Assembly (NCBI GenBank): GCA_036426205.1
Contig: CM071567.1
Location: 290,719,141-290,783,140 of the forward strand
From: Ascaphus truei
Lineage: Eukaryota > Chordata > Amphibia > Anura > Ascaphidae
Length of the DNA: 64,000 bases
Reading direction: 5' to 3'
A program made the translations under genes and the position numbers. The first letter of the stretch is position 1. Every line of letters starts with the position of its first letter. Positions 12,501 through 22,330 of the stretch are shown here, in pieces. The notes beneath the pieces are model-generated. The model did no database searches, was not told the DNA's origin, and saw only the letters and a program-made list of their open reading frames with translations.

Positions 12501-13118
12501 ATTTCTGCACCCCTAACAGATCTGACAAAAAAGAGTGCCCCAACCCAAGTTAAATGGTCTTGGGAGTGCCAAGACGCCTTTGACATGCTAAAAAAGTGCC
12601 TGTCAGAGGGCCCCGCTCTTCGGAGCCCAGATTTCAAAGAGCCCTTCATCACCCAGACGGATGCCTCAGAGGTAGGACTGGGAGCAGTGCTGTCTCAGCA
12701 ATTTGATGGTGTTTAACACCCCATACTGTTCATCAGCCGGAAGCTGTTCCCAAGGGAAGTGAGGTATTCCGTTATTGAGAAGGAGTGCCTCGCTGTAAAA
12801 TGGGCAATGGAGGCCTTGAGACATTATGTCGCCGGAGTACACTTCACCCTGGTCACTGACCATGCGCCCTTGAAGTGGTTAAACACTATGAAGGACACAA
12901 ATCCAGGGTTGACCAGGTGGTATATTGCCCTCCAACCCTTCTCGTTTTATATTCAGCATAGACCTGGAAAGGACCATGGAAATGCTGATTTTTTGTCAAG
13001 GGAAGGAGTGGAGGGTCGGGCTTCAGCCGTGTGGGACACTAGCCACACACAAACAGGGGAGGTATGTGACAGAGTGAAGTCAACTCCTATCAGTTACGCC
13101 TGGGAGACATATGTCTGA
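9565..13118 (+). pseudogene. pol: Gmr1-like pol: protease-integrase-RT-RNase H
   Basis: Pol lies in the -1 frame relative to gag. From 9565, the aspartic protease signature is LDSG (about residues 77-80) with LLGRDW downstream. The integrase comes next: HHCC zinc finger (CETCPECQ near 10612-10635), then catalytic positions in GVDLVG, TDQGTNF and LVERFNR (about 10710, 10890 and 10995). The RT follows, with PKPDGKVRFCVDL, MPFGLYGAPATFQ and YLDD (12208-12219). RNase H shows TDASEVGLGAVLSQ and TDHAPLKWL. Integrase before RT is the unusual order of Gmr1-like Ty3/gypsy elements. Disruptions: TGA at 11926-11928, a frameshift near 12330 and TAA at 12714-12716. The last frame runs into the 3' LTR. Confidence 0.92.
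13051..13064 (+). other. Polypurine tract before 3' LTR
   Basis: AAACAGGGGAGGTA lies directly before the TGTGACAG start of the 3' LTR, as expected for the plus-strand primer. Confidence 0.7.
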
Positions 13119-13558
13119 GTGCTTCATCCAGCACTCATAGGGGCTAACTTAGGTAGTCAGGAAGTAAGCTGACACCTGAGAGCCAGAAAGGTAGAAAAGG
13201 ATCTTGTTACCAGCAGTAGCTGTCTCTCTCAGACAAGAGCACATGGATAGATGTGCTGCTAGCCAGAAGGATACAACACTACTTACTGCAGCCAAAGTAA
13301 GATTTGTTTCATTTGTTTTCATGACTGCTTAAAAGACTCTGAAGGTTTGGTTATGGTTTAGCCAGCCAGCCTGCTAGATAGGTCTGCTGTGTTAGTCAGT
13401 TTTTCTCCCATCATGGAGCAGAATTAATTTTGTTAAAGGGACAGTGTACCTGCATGTTATGTTACTGTGGAGAAATAAAGCCATTGAACATTTTTCATTA
13501 TCCTGAAACTACACGTGTGGACTGTTCCCTGACCTTGGCTACAGGCCGTCCTGCCACA
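13065..13558 (+). mobile_element. Gmr1-like element, 3' LTR
   Basis: 494 bases with TG...CA ends (TGTGACAG to CTGCCACA). The last ~228 bases match the truncated 5' LTR at 8340-8551, including AATAAAGCC and the terminal GGCCGTCCTGCCACA. It has a short insertion (CCAG) and a few substitutions relative to the 5' copy, so some time has passed since insertion. Confidence 0.92.
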
Positions 13559-14235
13559 TGCTGCTTCATTACCAAAGCTGATAGCCGCTAAGGCAATGAA
13601 GGGTTAAGACAGAATAGCATGTTTATTGGGGACATTTGCCCCCAATAAACATTGCAATAAACAACATACACCCCCTGTGTATTTAAAATAATTAAACAAC
13701 AATAAATACATTAAATACATATTTTTAACATAACGGTTCACTTTTGGTTATAACCCCACCTCCTTGACTGTAATCTGTGTAAGGCCCACTCCCCCTAATT
13801 TGTCTGTTAAATCTCCCTGCCTGTGTTCCTGTGAGTGCAGTTTATGTAAATGTGGGGAGGGGGAGGGGGATCCCGATGTGCATATAATGCAGCGCCTCAC
13901 TGCCAATGGTCCACCCCATGAGGCCTAACCACCCTCACCCACTACCCACAAGGGAGGCCTACCCACATACAGTTGCCCCCCCCCCCTCCCCACCCCCCCA
14001 TCCTGTTCATGCCCCCTCCGCTGCTGCAAAACAGACACAAAAATTAAAACATCCAAAGTAATGTCCCCTAACCCCTTAATCACCATAGCGGTTATTAACC
14101 GCTACAGTCATTAAGGGGTTAACCCACCCTTACCCACCACTCGGGACAACTACATACCCTCCCACACTACCCCCCCACCCCATGAGGCCTAACCACCCTC
14201 ACCCACTACCCACAAAGGAGGCCTACCCACATACC
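13559..14235 (-). repeat. Family-P 3' portion, reverse strand
   Basis: The reverse complement of this stretch matches 58420-58620 and 58970-59060. Shared parts are the CCCCAATAAACAT hairpin (13620-13660), the TTAACCCCTTAATGACTGTAG-type palindrome (14080-14125), the pyrimidine-rich acceptor-like TTTTGCAG (reverse of 14022-14029) and repeated AGGCCTAACCACCC blocks (13920 and 14180). It lacks the promoter half. It abuts the 3' LTR directly at 13559. Confidence 0.7.
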
Positions 14236-15083
14236 GTTGGGGAGTGTTCCTGATGAAGACGTCATTACGTTGAAACGCGTAGAGTCTTACACGTTAGCCA
14301 TCTTACAGGAGGAAGAGAAGCAGAGGGAATCTTGGTATTTTCCTCCGTTCCGGCAAGCTGTGATGACACGATCCGGAAGTGACGTCACGGTGTCCACACA
14401 CTCGAGAGCTGTGAGCAGTGTGTACCGGGCAGTGAGAGTTTGTGACGCACGAAAGACCCAGCTGTATACTGCCTTTACTTTTAAGATCTATGTAAGCCTC
14501 CATTCGTGACCTTTATTTATAAATTTTGTTATTCTATTTGCACCATGGCTGTTTTCTCTTTTTCATGAGATTGCTGACCCTATATACCGCACCTGAGTGG
14601 GAGGATTCAAAGTTCCAGACAGATTCAATGCTTTAAAATCTACTTCGTTTGTGAGTAGTGATTTGACAACCCCTTATATTTTGATTATCACTGTGTTATT
14701 GTATGACACTATCATATTTCATCTTTTTGGGGTATCCACGACGCTCCCCTGGAATTCGATCGCCAGGAGCCAGATGCCAGAGAGGAGAGGAAGTTCTCTC
14801 AGTTGCTCTCAAGACAGTCCGTGTTGGATAGGAACCAAAGGCTGCAATTTTGTGTTGCCAGAGAGACACTTACATGGTGACACCAGCAGCAGTGAGGTCT
14901 TACAGGAACACACATTGTGACGGAGCAAACGGATTGCGATCTGGTTACATGCTGGCGCATGGGCCTGCCCATACAACGCTATTTTATTATTGGCAAATTG
15001 TGATTGTGCATTTGTCTTGGTTCATGTTATTAAAACTTTGCAATTGGATTTTACACAAGGATCGGGCACTTTTCCTCTTCTTG

Positions 15084-15112
<29 letters not shown>
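14236..15112 (+). mobile_element. PLE-like 3' end, non-coding
   Basis: It begins with a hammerhead-like motif (14250-14281) and continues through about 850 bases without an intact frame. A hammerhead followed by non-coding sequence is the layout seen downstream of the PLE coding region at 38397-39855, so I infer a PLE terminal fragment. It ends in (TA)n at about 15089-15114. The short open frames at 14237-14509 and 14597-14920 have no recognisable domains. Confidence 0.5.
14244..14292 (+). ncRNA. PLE-type hammerhead-like motif
   Basis: CTGATGA (14250-14256) is the canonical core. Stem II is GACGT with ACGTT around the loop CATT (five pairs including one G-U). GAAA (14272-14275), minimal stem III CGCG and TA (14280-14281) follow. 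Stem I pairs weakly (TTC with GAG). The core residues are all present. Confidence 0.6.
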
Positions 15113-15117
<5 letters not shown>

Positions 15118-15119
<2 letters not shown>

Positions 15120-15357
15120 GTTGTGGGAAAAAGAAAGTACACGCTCTTTGAATTCTATGGTTTTACATATCAGGTCAGAATAACAATCTCTTGTTCCTTA
15201 GTACAGTAGGTCTTAAAATTAGGTAAATACAACCTCAGAGGAACAACAACACATGACATATTACACCGCGCCATGATTTATTTAATAAAAATAAAGCCAA
15301 AATGGAGAAGCTATGTGTGAAAAACTAAGTACACCCTTACTGCTTCCATAAGAATTA
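15118..15357 (+). mobile_element. Tc1-like transposon, left end
   Basis: It starts after a TA dinucleotide (15116-15117) with CAGTTGTGGGAAAAAGAAAG, a Tc1-type terminus. The inner part (about 15290-15340, including GTGTGAAAAACTAAGTACA) is the inverted match of 33040-33078 beyond the transposase, so the terminal inverted repeats were about 200 bases long. A further 33 bases of this transposon lie at 15723-15755. The transposase half is 16 kb away, after the gypsy insertion. Confidence 0.85.
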
Positions 15358-15722
15358 CTGATGCGGCGGCCCTTATTCGAACACATCTCGGCACCGATTT
15401 TGAGTTCTCTGCTGTTCCCCACGCAGCATGAACGCGGGCAATGGCCCCAGGCACCCGCGCTTATCGCGGATGTTTCTTTGAATTTCATGGATTCTGTTTC
15501 TCATTTGCAATAAAATGGATGAATTGTAATGTGTACAGTACTGTGCTACTGTGCTACGGTTTCAATTTCATGTTTTTAAAAGCCAGAATACTAAAATGAA
15601 TTTTTCTGCTCTCGCCGCACTCGCATCTTAGTGCGGGAAGGTTGGAATTCATCCCGCGGTTTGAAATCGGGATTAAGATGTACATGACGCGTGCAGTGTT
15701 CAAATAACGGCCGCTGCATCAG
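15358..15722. mobile_element. 365-bp MITE with TA duplication
   Basis: The ends CTGATGCGGCGGCCCTTATT and the reverse complement of AATAACGGCCGCTGCATCAG match as terminal inverted repeats of about 25 bases (few mismatches). The element is flanked by TA (15356-15357 and 15723-15724). Removing one TA and the element rejoins the Tc1 sequence. There is no coding capacity. A TA duplication suggests mobilisation by a Tc1/mariner-type transposase. Confidence 0.8.
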
Positions 15723-15755
15723 TAAGATGCTAAGTAGCAGACAGGTGCTGCTAAT

Positions 15756-16535
15756 TGTAACGGATTGGGGGACACGCTCCTCTCAGCGGGTCCTCGTCAC
15801 CTCCGGTCCCACAGCTGCTCCCTGCCCTGTTGCCCCGCTCTCTCAACACCTTACCTCCTCCATGCCAGGCCGTTCCTCCGCGGTGCACGCCACATCTCCG
15901 TGCACATGATTGGGGCGCGCGCACAGCAGACTTACAGAAGGCGCGCGCACCCGATCCTCTTACATGCCCTCCCGTGCTACTGGCTCCTCCCCTCATCGGC
16001 TGCAGGCTATTACCAGGTATCTCTCCCCTGTCCCCCTTCCTGCTTACCTGGACCTATCTCTGCAGCCACTCAGCCAAGCCTCCGCTCCACCCCTTGCTAC
16101 CATTGGCCCTCCGCCCTTTATTACCAAGGTCTGCCCTCTCTGTCGTCGCTCAGCATAGCTTCTCTGTGATTCCTGTGTGCACTAACTTATGCTTAGCTCT
16201 CTGTTCCAGCTTCTTGTTCCTGACCCTGCCTCTGTTTGGATTTCCCTGGTTTGATCTCGGCTTGGCTTTACAACGTTTACCTCTCTACTACTGGACTCTG
16301 CTTTGGATCTCACTTCGCTGCTCTCTCCTGCCCCTGACTCTTGGCTCTTGGACATCTACCCGTCTACTTCTGGCACCCCGACTCTGTAAGTATAATCGTT
16401 AACCCTTTCCTCACCAGGCCCGGCAACGCAACTTACCACACTCCGGGCATGCCCTCACTGCTGTGGGTGCGTGTTATACCCTTACCCACCTCAGTACTGG
16501 GGGCTGGCCAGGTCTGTGGGCATACAGGTGTTACA
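15756..16535 (+). mobile_element. Chromodomain gypsy element, 5' LTR
   Basis: TGTAACGG...GTGTTACA, 780 bases, nearly identical to 30614-31941 once the insert there is removed. It is preceded by CTAAT (15751-15755), which recurs after the 3' LTR at 31942-31946, giving a 5-bp target duplication. Long open frames inside it (for example 15830-16402) are LTR sequence read as protein, not genes. Confidence 0.93.
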
Positions 16536-16588
16536 TTATGCTGAGCCCAACAAACGCAGACCCCCCTGAGGTGGGTCAAGCTGTCACT

Positions 16589-16679
16589 ATGGATCACTGG
16601 CAATTTTTGAGTGACCACGTTACCTCTGTGGCGCAAACACTTTCTACACTCTCCCTGCGGGATACTCCAACAGTACAGC
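16589..16679 (+). pseudogene. gag: Gypsy gag, N-terminal stub
   Basis: The frame from ATG 16589 encodes about 30 residues starting MDHWQFLSDHVTSV. CR1 sequence then begins abruptly at about 16679. The rest of gag is absent, because the gypsy sequence resumes only at the protease (19435). Position 54 bases after the LTR supports a Gag start. Too little remains to see a capsid or zinc knuckle. Confidence 0.6.
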
Positions 16680-17170
16680 TTGCGTGTACTGACTGATATG
16701 TGTGGTTGATTTCAAGTGCTAGTTGTTTAAAGTGTGTGCAGTTAGAACCAGAAGGAAAGGGAAGTACTGGGTATATTAGCAGGGGTGGCTGTTTTTTGGG
16801 AGTGTGCAGTGGGTTAATCTATTTTTAAAGTGTGCTGTAATTTGAAGCCTGTAACTTTTTTTACCCTTTCTCCTGCCTGAGGCAGAGTGGGTGTGGTTGG
16901 TTAATTGGCTGGCTTAACATACCTGCAGTGGGTGGGATTAGTTAATTGATAATCTAACACACCTGGTGGGTGTCCCTATTGAAACAGAGGCTTCTAACGA
17001 ATCCTGAGCTTGCGTGTACTGACTGATATGTGTGGTTGATTTCAAGTGCTGGTTGTTTAAAGTGTGTGCAGTTAGAACCAGGAGCAGTTTTAACATGGAA
17101 GCGGTTAAACAAGGTATAGTTATTGAAGTACAGTTTACTGTTAGTACTTCTAAACTTCATATTTGCTAGA
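16677..17170 (+). repeat. CR1 5' UTR with repeated promoter segment
   Basis: A ~77-base segment starting CTTGCGTGTACTGACTGATA occurs at about 16678 and again at about 17008, a 330-base period. The second copy leads into ORF1. Tandem 5' segments can supply internal promoters in LINEs. Here they mark an unusually complete CR1 5' end. Confidence 0.7.
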
Positions 17171-17196
17171 ATGAGCAGGATTTAAAATGCCACTCA

Positions 17197-18178
17197 ATGT
17201 GCCACATGTATGTGCACTTGGAGCAGCTGTTCCAAGGAGCATACTGCTGTGAAAAGTGTGAGCGGGTGGTCTCTTTAGTGTCAGAGATTGCTGATCTTAA
17301 GAGGCAACTTGCAATATTGAGGGACATTGGCAATCTTGAAAGGGAATTAGAGCTCACTGAGCAGGCTCTTGCTTCGACTAGTGGTGCAGATGGTGGCGCT
17401 GTTAGTGAGGAGCAGGTAAGTAGCTTGGTTGCTGTTAGTGAGGAGCAGGTAGGTAGCTGGGTGACAGTTGGAAGGGGAAGCAGGGGCAATAGGGAAAGGC
17501 AGGTCATTTCTGAGCTGACACATCCCAATAGATTTGCCATGTTGAGTGAAGATATTGGGAATGTTGGGGCAGAAATGGCATGGCTGGGGGAGACTAATTC
17601 CTCTAGCAGCCAGGGGAATAGTTCCTCCAGCACAGAGGGGACTCAGGATGCTCAGATACAAAGAAAGATTGTGGTGGTAGGGGACTCCATTATTAGGAAG
17701 GTAGATAGGGCAATCTGTTGCCAGGACCACATGAACCGAACAGTTTGTTGTCTCCCGGGTGCTAGGGTTCGGCACATTGCGGATCGGGTAGACAGATTGT
17801 TGGGGGGGGGGGCTGGGATTGACCCAGCGGTCTTGATACATGTTGGCACCAATGACAAAGTTAGAGAAAGATGGAGGGTCCTAAAAAATGATTACAGGGA
17901 TCTAGGCCAAAAGCTTAAGGCAAGGACCTCCAAGGTAGTATTTTCTGAAATACTACCAGTGCCATGAGCTACTGCAGGGAGACAGTCAGAGATCAGGGAG
18001 GTTAATGCATGGCTAAGAAAGTGGTGCAGGAAGGAGGGGTTTGGGTTTTTAGAGCACTGGGACTCCTTTTCTGAGAAGTGCCATCTATATTCTAGGGACG
18101 GATTGCACCTCAATGAAGAGGGATCTTCTGTGCCAGGGGGGAGAATGCTAAAAAGGTTGGAGGAGATTTTAAACTAGG
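17197..18178 (+). pseudogene. CR1 LINE ORF1 with SGNH-type esterase
   Basis: N-terminal Cys/His pairs (MCHMYVHLEQLF then CCEKC) suggest a zinc-binding motif, followed by a coiled-coil stretch (EIADLKRQLA, ERELELTEQ). The esterase part has the nucleophile block VVVGDSIIRKV, the oxyanion blocks PGARV and HVGTND, and the C-terminal DGLHLNEEG with the catalytic Asp/His. This set is characteristic of CR1 ORF1. A TGA at 17965-17967 interrupts the frame, which otherwise continues in phase to the TAG at about 18176. Confidence 0.85.
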
Positions 18179-19434
18179 ATGGAGGGGGAGGGGAATGAAA
18201 CAGATAATGAACTAAATGGAATAGAGGAGGATACAAGGTGGTATGGAGGTAAAATGTGGGCAAGTGCGAATTTGACAAGCAGTGAGACACCCATAGTAAA
18301 TACAGATAATACTAGAAAATTTCTAAAGACTAAACCAAGTGGGAGCAGAAAGGAAGGAGCAGATAAGCTAATAGTACAGGCTGAAAAAAAACTTAAATGC
18401 ATGCTTGCTAATGCAAGAAGCCTGACAGATAAAATGGGGGAGCTTGAATTAATAGCTGCAAGGGAGCAGTATGATATCATAGGCATTACTGAAACATGGT
18501 GGGATGAAACTCATGACTGGACAGTTAATTTAGAGGGTTATTCCCTTTTTCGGAAGGATCGAACAAATAGAAGGGGAGGTGGAGTATGTTTATATGTTAA
18601 ACTGGATCTAAAACCTATTATAAGGGATGATATTTTTGAAGGGAATGATGAAAATGTAGAGACTTTGTGGATAGAAATTAGCAGTGGAGGTTAAAGTATT
18701 AAGAAAATGTTTGTTGGAATATGCTATAAACCACCAAATATCTGTGAGATTGAGGAAGCTAAAAAACTTTTGCAAATGGAGAAGGCATCAAAACTGGGTC
18801 ATGTTTGCATAATGGGGGATTTTAATTATCCAGACATAGATTGGGGCAATGAGATTAGCGTTACAACAAAAGGGAACATGTTTTTTGGGGTGCTAAAAGA
18901 CAATTATATGACCCAAATTATTGAGGAACCAACCAGGAGAGAAGCAGTTCTGGATTTGGTCATATCAAACAATGTAGAAGTAATAACAAATATTGAAGTC
19001 CTGGAACATTTGGGTAACAGTGATCATAACATGGTCTCATTTGAAATAAATTATCAAAAAAAACAGATTACTTGGGTTCAACAAAGACCTTCAACTTTGG
19101 AAAGGCAGATTTAAATAAACTGAGGTCTAATCTAGTAGTAATACAATGGGGTGATATTTTTGCAGGGAAAAATGTAGAAGATAAATGGGCAGTCTTTAAA
19201 ACATTGTTAGAAAAGCACACTTATCAGTGTATACCCTTTGGTAATAAGTATAAAATAAATAAGTCAAAACCAATGTGGCTAAATAAACAGGTAGGGGAGG
19301 AAATGGACAAGAAGAGGAAGGCGTTTAGATTCTTTAAGTCAGAAGGGACAGAGACATCGTATCAGAATTATAAGGAATGTAACAAAAATTGCAAAAGGGC
19401 AATCAAATTAGCAAAAATGGATAATGAAAAATGA
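18179..19434 (+). pseudogene. CR1 LINE ORF2, endonuclease part only
   Basis: It encodes an APE-type endonuclease: LKCMLANARSLTDK, IIGITETWWDE, a GGGVCLYVK block, GDFNYPDIDW and the SDHNMVSFE catalytic end. A TAA at 18692-18694 and a frameshift near 19080 (in an A run) break it. After about 420 residues' worth of sequence it stops at 19434, before any RT motif, where gypsy protease sequence begins. The CR1 3' half and the gypsy gag are both missing, so a deletion joined the two elements. Confidence 0.88.
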
Positions 19435-21307
19435 TAATGAATATCAAGGGAGAGGTTGAAGCCTTCATCGACTCCGAGTCTGGTGGCAACTTTTTGGATC
19501 ATGACTATGCCTGCAACAATCATATCCCGTTAGTCAAGAAGAAGTCGCCCATCGGCCTGGAGGTTATCGGCAGCCGTCCGCTTCAACCTGCCTTCATTAT
19601 TTGGGAATCTATCCCCCTCACCATGACCACCGTGGATGGTCATACTGAAATCATCATCTTCGATGTCTTTCACTCCGCTACTGTCAGGTCATTTTGGGAC
19701 TGCCGTGGCTCCAGCTTCACAACCCTCGGATTGATTGGACCACGAACTACCTATCCAGTGGGCTTTTACCTTGGAGAAGACGTTCCTTCTCCGGTTACCA
19801 TGCTCGCCGGTCTCAACGCCTCTACTCCTCTTTCCTCTCTGCCTGAGGTATACCAAGATTTCTCGGATGTCTTTAACAAGACCCAGGCTGAAGTTTTACC
19901 CCCTCATCGTTCATACGACTGTCCCATCGATTTAATTCCTGGAACCATTCTCCCCAAGTCTAAATCATATCCCTTGTCTGTTCCCGAGACCAAAGCTATG
20001 TAAACCTACATCCAGGAGAATCTTAAGAAAGATTTTATAAGGAATTCCACTTCTCCCGCTGGGGCCGGTTTCTTCTTCGTGAAAAAGAAGGATGGCTCTT
20101 TGAGACCCTGTATCGACTTTCGTGAATTACAGTCAAAAATCGGTACCCTCTTCCCCTAATTTCCGAACTCTTTGATCGGCTCCAGGTAGCCTCTATATTT
20201 TCTAAACTTGACCTGAGAGGAGCCTCATCCGAATACGAGATGGTGACGAATGGAAAACTGCATTCAAAACACGTTCTGGTCATTATGAATACCTAGTGAT
20301 GTCGTTCGGCCTCTGCAATGCTCCTGCCGTCTTCTAAGAATTCATGAATGATATCTTCCGGGACATTCTAGGAATCTTCGTCATCGTATACTTAGATGAC
20401 ATCCTCATATTCTCCAAGAACCTGGAAGAACACATTCGTCACACCAGGGTGGTCCACTCACGTCTGCGTGCTAATCGCCTCTACGCGAAGATGGAGAAAT
20501 GCCTCTTCCATCAATCTTCCACAGCCTTCCTTGGCTACATAATCTTCGATAAGGGGTTTACCATTAATCCGGAGAAATTGAAGTCTGTTTTGGATTGGCC
20601 GCTGCCGAACTCTCTGAAGCCGTGCAGCCTTTCCTTGGTTTCGCTAACTACTATTGAAAGTTCATTCGTAATTTCTCCACTATCGCATTACCCTTTACGG
20701 CCCTGACCAAGAAAGATGCTGATCCCACAGCATGGTCTTCTGAAGCCATCAAAGCCTTCAAGTTCCTCAAAAGGGCTTTTATCTCTGCCCCCATCCTTTG
20801 GCATCCAGATACAACCCTTCCTTTCACCCTGGAGGTAGATGCTTCTGACGTGGGAGCTGGGGCAGTACTCTCACAAAGATCTTCTCCATAGGAAAAACTC
20901 TACCCATGCGGATTCTTTTCCAGGAAATTCTCTTCTGCAGAGAGAAATTATGATGTCGGGAACCGTGAACTTTTAGCTATCAAATTAGCTCTGCAGGAAT
21001 AGAGACATCTCCTCTAGGGTACCAAGGAGCAGTAGCCATTCTCACCGATCATAAAAATCTATTATATATTGATGGGGCTCGTCACCTAGAATCCCCCCAG
21101 GCACGTTGTGCATTGTTTTTCTCTCACTTTAACTATACGATTTCTTATATTCCCCTTACCAAGAATATCAAGGCCGATGCTCTTTCTCACCAATTTTCTA
21201 CGCAGGAAGGATCTAATGAATCTTCTGAGACTATCCTTCCCGCAAAACACATAATTTCTGCTAATAATTTTGATATTCTGGATGAAATCAATAAAGCCCA
21301 GGCTCAT
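19435..21307 (+). pseudogene. pol: Chromodomain gypsy pol: protease, RT, RNase H
   Basis: The protease starts with VEAFIDSESGGNF; the usual D-S/T-G is DSE here, a changed active-site residue. A linker with LPPHRSYDCPIDL leads to [23 protein letters not shown] (20060-20110), FGLCNAPA and YLDD (20389-20400). RNase H follows with LEVDASDVGAGAVLSQ (about 20830-20880). Stops and frameshifts occur at about 20001, 20155, 20275, 20336, 20640 and repeatedly in RNase H. Motif spelling fits the vertebrate Sushi-like chromovirus group. The integrase continues after a GC-rich insert. Confidence 0.9.
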
Positions 21308-21655
21308 ACTGCTGCGGCCGAGTTTATTTGAGCATTTGCCCGGTCTCGGCCGCAGCAGTAACCAGGCGCGCGCCGGGATGTGCCTGGCGCGCGCCGAAGC
21401 CGCGGAGGAGCGCCCTCCGATCGGGGCTTTCGCCCTCCGCTCGCCGGGTCCGCCGGGTCCCCCGGAAACCCCTGCCGCCGTCCCCCACATCGCGGGACAC
21501 CAGGGCTCCCTCGGGGAGCCCTGGACGCGCGTGCAGGGGGCGCAGGCACCCGATGACGCGTGACCACGCGTCGATGACGCGCGGCACGCCGAGGGAGTGC
21601 GGCTAGCATGCCGGGGCATCCCCAGGCTTGCGGAGCTAGCCGCACTCAAATAAAA
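21308..21655. mobile_element. GC-rich hairpin-ended insert in gypsy
   Basis: A ~340-base, CpG-dense block interrupts the gypsy frame between RNase H and integrase. The left end is a 15-bp perfect inverted repeat (21308-21322 with 21345-21359) whose loop contains TTTATTTGAG. The right end is a 13-bp perfect inverted repeat (21595-21607 with 21635-21647) followed by AAATAAA. TTTATTTGAG and CTCAAATAAA are reverse complements, so they may be terminal inverted repeats. The family is not recognised. The open frames here are shadows of high GC. Confidence 0.55.
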
Positions 21656-22042
21656 TGTGCCGGTAGTGTATGCCTAGGAGATTTAAGGTGCCAGAAGGAC
21701 GTCTGTACGCCGCTCCACGTTTTCGCCACAAAATCATTGAGTGTGGTCATTCTTCAAGATCTGCAGGGCATCCAGGCTTCAAGAGAACACTAGACCTTAT
21801 CAAGTGGACTTTCTGGTGGCCCAAAATGAACAAGGACATTTTTGACTTCACCAGGGCTAGCCCAGTATGTGCTCAGAGCAAGTCCGCCTGACACAAACCT
21901 TCTGGTCTCCTCCTTCCCCTTCCCATTCCGGAGCAGCCTTGGAAGCACATTTCCATGGACTTTATTGTAGAACTTCCCAATTCTCACGGGATGAATACAA
22001 TCCTTGTGGTAGTGGACAGGTTTTCTAAGCACACACATTTTA
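21656..22042 (+). pseudogene. Gypsy integrase, N-terminal part
   Basis: It encodes the integrase zinc-finger region (GHPGFKRTLDLIKWTFWWPK, then PVCAQSKSA) and the start of the catalytic core ([10 protein letters not shown], then [10 protein letters not shown]). It is interrupted at 22042 by L1. The TSD copy AGCACACACATTTTA occupies 22028-22042, and the integrase resumes at 29611. A stop (TGA) follows KSA at about 21891. Confidence 0.9.
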
Positions 22043-22330
22043 TTTTATTTTTTTAAATCTGATTTTTCCTTTCTTGGTATTTTGCAAGGTACATACAGGT
22101 AAAAACAACAGTCAAAGCTTAGTTGGAGATTTCGGGTCAAAGGCACATGACTGCAAAGTACAATGAGACACTCAATAAACCTTTTTCTATCCTAATTTGT
22201 AGAAAAAAGATGGGGAACGACAGGGGTCAGGTGGATAGTCGGGAACGACATGGGGATGAAGAGGGGGGGGAGAGAGAGGGATCAGGGAGAAGGCTGGGTT
22301 GGGCTCAAAGCTCCTTTAGTCCAGGGGTTG

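Noticed and set aside
15765..16402. 134- and 190-residue open frames, repeated at 30438-31409
   Set aside because: They lie in the gypsy LTRs and exist only because the LTR has few stops in these frames; no domain is seen.
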